Shown one piece after another: positions 61,560-64,000 of a stretch of 64,000 nt of DNA (within the stretch, counting starts at the first letter, position 1; each line of letters begins with the position of its first letter). Both the position numbers and the translations under genes were made by a program. Under the pieces are notes generated by a model. It saw nothing but the letters and a program-made list of their open reading frames with translations. It had not been told where the DNA came from and did not search any database. Origin of the DNA: an uncultured Pseudoteredinibacter sp. (lineage in GTDB: Bacteria > Pseudomonadota > Gammaproteobacteria > Pseudomonadales > Cellvibrionaceae); NCBI RefSeq assembly GCF_947500695.1, contig NZ_CANMSS010000006.1:62001-126000 (forward strand), in the 5' to 3' direction.

Positions 61560-62432
61560 TTAGCTGTTAGCATCTAGCCAGTTAGAAATCTTGGGCCACA
61601 AGGCTTCTCGACTGTGCTTTTGAAACAAACCATTGTGGCCGAGCTTTTTAAGCCCTAGGGCTTCTGGCTCTAGCATATCAACAGTACTTTGACTGTTGCA
61701 GAAAAAGTCTGCCAAATAGCGAATATTATTTTCGGGCGCCAGCTCATCGTCACTGAAGCCCAAGCTCCAAAGCGGGCACTCTATTGCCTCATAGCCGCTT
61801 CTATCTAAGCCGTAATCTGCGCTTAGTAAATAGTCTTCACCGCGCATCCACTGTGCCCAACGGGCAATAAATCGGCTCGGTATGCGAATATTCCCAAGCC
61901 CTAAGGCAGCAATAGGGAAAGGTTCTTTTAAGCGAGCTAACACAGGAATCAGGACAAAGCTCAACAACCATAATTTAAAACGCCCAGTTCCCTGCCAGCG
62001 CTTCCAATAAGGTGCCGATGCAGCCACTAAAGTGATCGAGCTTAGTTTCCTTGCCGATGGCGCTAGGCCAAGCAACTGCCCACCGATGCTGTGGCCGATA
62101 AAGTGGACCGTACGACCATGAGTTAAAGCTTCTTGTATGACAGCTTCGATATCCAAAATACCCCAATGTTCAGTACTCACACTGGCGCTTGGCGATTCGC
62201 TTTGCTCACCTGTTCCACGGTAATCAAAACTCAAACATTCATAGCCCTGCTCACAAAGATACTCTGCGAAGCGTCGATAGAAATTATGGGACACCCCCAG
62301 GGCACTGCCGATTATTACCATCGCTTTCACAGGTTCAGAGCTCTTTGACTGGTAGTGACGATATGCAAGTGGATAGCCATCTTTACAATGCGCAACCTTA
62401 TCCACGTAATGTGTGCTGCTTTGCTCAACCAT
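61560..62432 (-). CDS. Alpha/beta hydrolase, esterase/lipase-like
   Basis: A 290-residue cytosolic alpha/beta hydrolase. The nucleophile S115 lies in GHSIGGQ, the general acid in LGFSDDELAPE, and the His in KLGHNGLFQK. An oxyanion-type loop is seen as IGSALGVSHNFYRRFAEYL. It resembles the YheT/serine-hydrolase or cutinase-neighbour type acting on esters or acyl groups. Substrate unknown. It is read leftward after the thiolase gene but separated from it by a terminator. Confidence 0.85.
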   Translation of the reverse strand: MVEQSSTHYVDKVAHCKDGYPLAYRHYQSKSSEPVKAMVIIGSALGVSHNFYRRFAEYLCEQGYECLSFDYRGTGEQSESPSASVSTEHWGILDIEAVIQEALTHGRTVHFIGHSIGGQLLGLAPSARKLSSITLVAASAPYWKRWQGTGRFKLWLLSFVLIPVLARLKEPFPIAALGLGNIRIPSRFIARWAQWMRGEDYLLSADYGLDRSGYEAIECPLWSLGFSDDELAPENNIRYLADFFCNSQSTVDMLEPEALGLKKLGHNGLFQKHSREALWPKISNWLDANS

Positions 62433-62486
62433 TATTGTTATCTCATTGCTTTTGTTTTGCTTTTTTTAGTTGCGACAAATTTCAGC

Positions 62487-62513
62487 CAAAAAAAAGGCGA
62501 CACTATTGTCGCC
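62487..62513 (-). terminator. Terminator of the thiolase gene
   Basis: On the minus strand GGCGAC-AATAGT-GTCGCC is followed by nine T residues. It lies 41 bp beyond the thiolase stop. Confidence 0.88.
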
Positions 62514-62553
62514 TCCTTTTGGGTCGCCTTTTTGATCGTCGTAAGACTAAATC

Positions 62554-63732
62554 TTACAAACGCTCAATGGCAATCGCAGTTGCTTCGCCACCACCGATAC
62601 ACAAGCTAGCAACGCCCTTGCTCTTACCGTAGGTTTCCAAAGCCGCCAATAGCGTAACCACGATGCGAGCACCCGAGGTACCTAGTGGGTGACCTAGAGC
62701 AGTGGCACCACCGTGAACATTCACTTTACCGTGATCTAGATCTAGCTCTTTCATAGCCGCCATAGCAACTACAGCAAAAGCTTCGTTAATTTCAAACAAA
62801 TCAACATCGTCCTTCGACCAGCCGGCTTTCTCTAGCAACTTCTTCATAGCGCCAACAGGAGCTGTGGTAAACCACTCTGGCTCATGGGCATTTTGAGTGT
62901 GCGCGCGAATAGCGGCTAATGGCTTTAAGCCACGCTTTTCGGCTTCTGATTGACGCATAAGAACCAAAGCGGCCGCACCATCAGAAATAGAGCTGGCGTT
63001 AGCGGCTGTTACGGTGCCGTCTTTTGCGAAAGCCGGACGCAGAGTTGGGATCTTCTCCGGCTTGGCATTGCCTGGCTGCTCATCGATTTCAACAACGCTT
63101 TCGCTGCGACGAGTTTTAACAGTAACCGGAGTAATCTCACGGCTAAACTTACCTTCGGCAATCGCGGCATTCGCACGACGTAAAGATTCGATCGCGTAAG
63201 CGTCTTGCTCTTCACGGCTAAAGGTATATTTGCCGGCACAGGCTTCAGCAAATTCACCCATCAAGTTGCCCTGATAAGCATCACGCAAACCATCAAGGAA
63301 CATATGGTCCTTAACTTCGCCATCACCTAAGCGATAACCAGAACGCGCTTGAGGCAAAATGTATGGCGCATTACTCATGCTTTCCATACCGCCTGCGACT
63401 ACGATATCGGCATCACCTAAAGCGATCGCATCGTGGGCCATCATTAGGGTTTTCATACCTGAGCCACACACCTTGTTTACGGTGGTACATGGCACATGAT
63501 TAGGAACGCCAGCACCTAAAGAGGCTTGACGTGCAGGCGCCTGGCCCAAACCGGCTGGCAGTACACAGCCCATTAATACTTCACTAACATCACCCGCTTC
63601 CACTTTAGCGTCTGCTAAAGCACCGGCAATGGCTTTGGCACCTAGTTCTGGAGCACTCATAGCGCTGAGAGAACCCTGCATGCCACCCATTGGGGTGCGT
63701 GACATACCTACAATTACAACTGGATCTGACAT
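62554..63732 (-). CDS. Acetyl-CoA C-acetyltransferase (thiolase)
   Basis: 392 residues from ATG 63732 (GGAG 6 nt upstream; the longer frame has no support). The thiolase site residues are C89 (NKVCGSGMK), the His in GGATALGHPLG and the Cys in CIGGGEATA. The length and GMESMSNAPYILP block fit AtoB/PhaA-type biosynthetic or degradative acetoacetyl-CoA thiolase. It condenses or cleaves acetoacetyl-CoA. It may belong to leucine/isoleucine or fatty-acid breakdown; the LiuR-like operator about 215 bp upstream supports the former. Confidence 0.93.
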   Translation of the reverse strand: MSDPVVIVGMSRTPMGGMQGSLSAMSAPELGAKAIAGALADAKVEAGDVSEVLMGCVLPAGLGQAPARQASLGAGVPNHVPCTTVNKVCGSGMKTLMMAHDAIALGDADIVVAGGMESMSNAPYILPQARSGYRLGDGEVKDHMFLDGLRDAYQGNLMGEFAEACAGKYTFSREEQDAYAIESLRRANAAIAEGKFSREITPVTVKTRRSESVVEIDEQPGNAKPEKIPTLRPAFAKDGTVTAANASSISDGAAALVLMRQSEAEKRGLKPLAAIRAHTQNAHEPEWFTTAPVGAMKKLLEKAGWSKDDVDLFEINEAFAVVAMAAMKELDLDHGKVNVHGGATALGHPLGTSGARIVVTLLAALETYGKSKGVASLCIGGGEATAIAIERL

Positions 63733-63944
63733 TATTGACTCCAACTCTGTTAAGCATTGCCCCGAGTGTCTATTTTTCAGGCAATGTCGATGCATCCTAG
63801 GTGCTGGCTATGATTTCTGATTGTTAATGCCGGCTACCTAGGCTGACAGAATGGCCGCATAAGGGCCCCTAATCCGTACTAGGGTTGGCAAGGCAGCGAC
63901 GTCATTTTCTCAATAAAGAACTATACGTGACTGGCCAAACCTGC

Positions 63945-63960
63945 TTTACGTTAACGTAAA
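63945..63960 (+). promoter_or_regulatory. LiuR/MerR-like operator at the right edge
   Basis: TTTACGTTAACGTAAA is a perfect 16-bp palindrome. On the plus strand TTTACG and ATTATA are 19 bp apart, the long spacer typical of MerR-type promoters. It resembles the reported LiuR motif of gammaproteobacteria. The gene it would serve lies to the right, outside the window, although the thiolase gene lies 213 bp to the left. Confidence 0.5.
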
Positions 63961-64000
63961 GGAGCTCGGATTATAGCGAAGCCTAGGCCCATGCACTACC

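Overview
The window looks like chromosome of a marine gammaproteobacterium, probably Cellvibrionales/Spongiibacteraceae-like (inference from synteny and gene style; no rRNA or tRNA gene is visible to settle it). The evidence is a pseudomonad/Cellvibrio-type core order (mreBCD-maf-rng-yhdP-nitrilase divergent from gatCAB; usp/hemN-like/fnr; bauR-bauA-mmsA) at moderate GC, carrying a chromosomal integron.

Layout. 1-9.4 kb: a secreted protein cut by the window edge, a GNAT, a MATE exporter with a putative operator, two copies of a 28-bp palindromic repeat, flavodoxin fldB, a CpxRA-type two-component pair, a cytochrome c and a transglutaminase-like protein. 8.4-12.5 kb: a LysR regulator divergent from an omega-amino-acid:pyruvate aminotransferase and a methylmalonate-semialdehyde dehydrogenase, together a beta-alanine catabolic unit. 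12.5-16.7 kb: more palindromic repeats, then a leftward series of small accessory genes (MarR/GFA pair behind a 44-bp palindrome, ABM, GNAT, a second GFA, a SpoU methyltransferase, a secreted protein). 16.7-21.5 kb: an integron with intI on the plus strand under a perfect LexA box, and a divergent array of about seven cassettes on the minus strand with recognisable attC sites. One cassette carries only a small ORF that reads through attC and ends in an ATGA overlap with the next cassette gene.

21.5-31.4 kb: a renal-dipeptidase-type M19 peptidase, a very large propeller histidine kinase, then an anaerobic-regulation block: Usp, a full-length HemN-like protein without the radical-SAM cysteines, FNR, OmpW and lipoprotein MsrB. 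Two perfect FNR boxes lie between usp and the hemN-like gene, and two near-consensus boxes lie upstream of ompW. 31.4-42 kb: the cell-shape/envelope cluster nit-yhdP-rng-maf-mreDCB, interrupted between maf and mreD by an unusual pair of structured repeats; mreC appears to start with ATA. 42.5-47 kb: gatCAB, a PA4642-family protein and cysZ.

47-64 kb: periplasmic and lipoprotein genes, a D-2-hydroxyglutarate-dehydrogenase-type flavoprotein, a diguanylate cyclase, a chalcone-isomerase-like/TonB fusion, selO, an HDOD protein coupled to sthA, a sensory cluster (stand-alone membrane sensor domain, histidine kinase, Tll0287-like c-haem protein), an alpha/beta hydrolase, a thiolase, and a MerR/LiuR-like operator at the right edge.

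The strongest candidates for something new are the catalytically stripped HemN homologue kept under FNR control, the inter-cassette translational coupling ORF in the SOS-linked integron, and the paired repeats with different outer stems but a shared interior.
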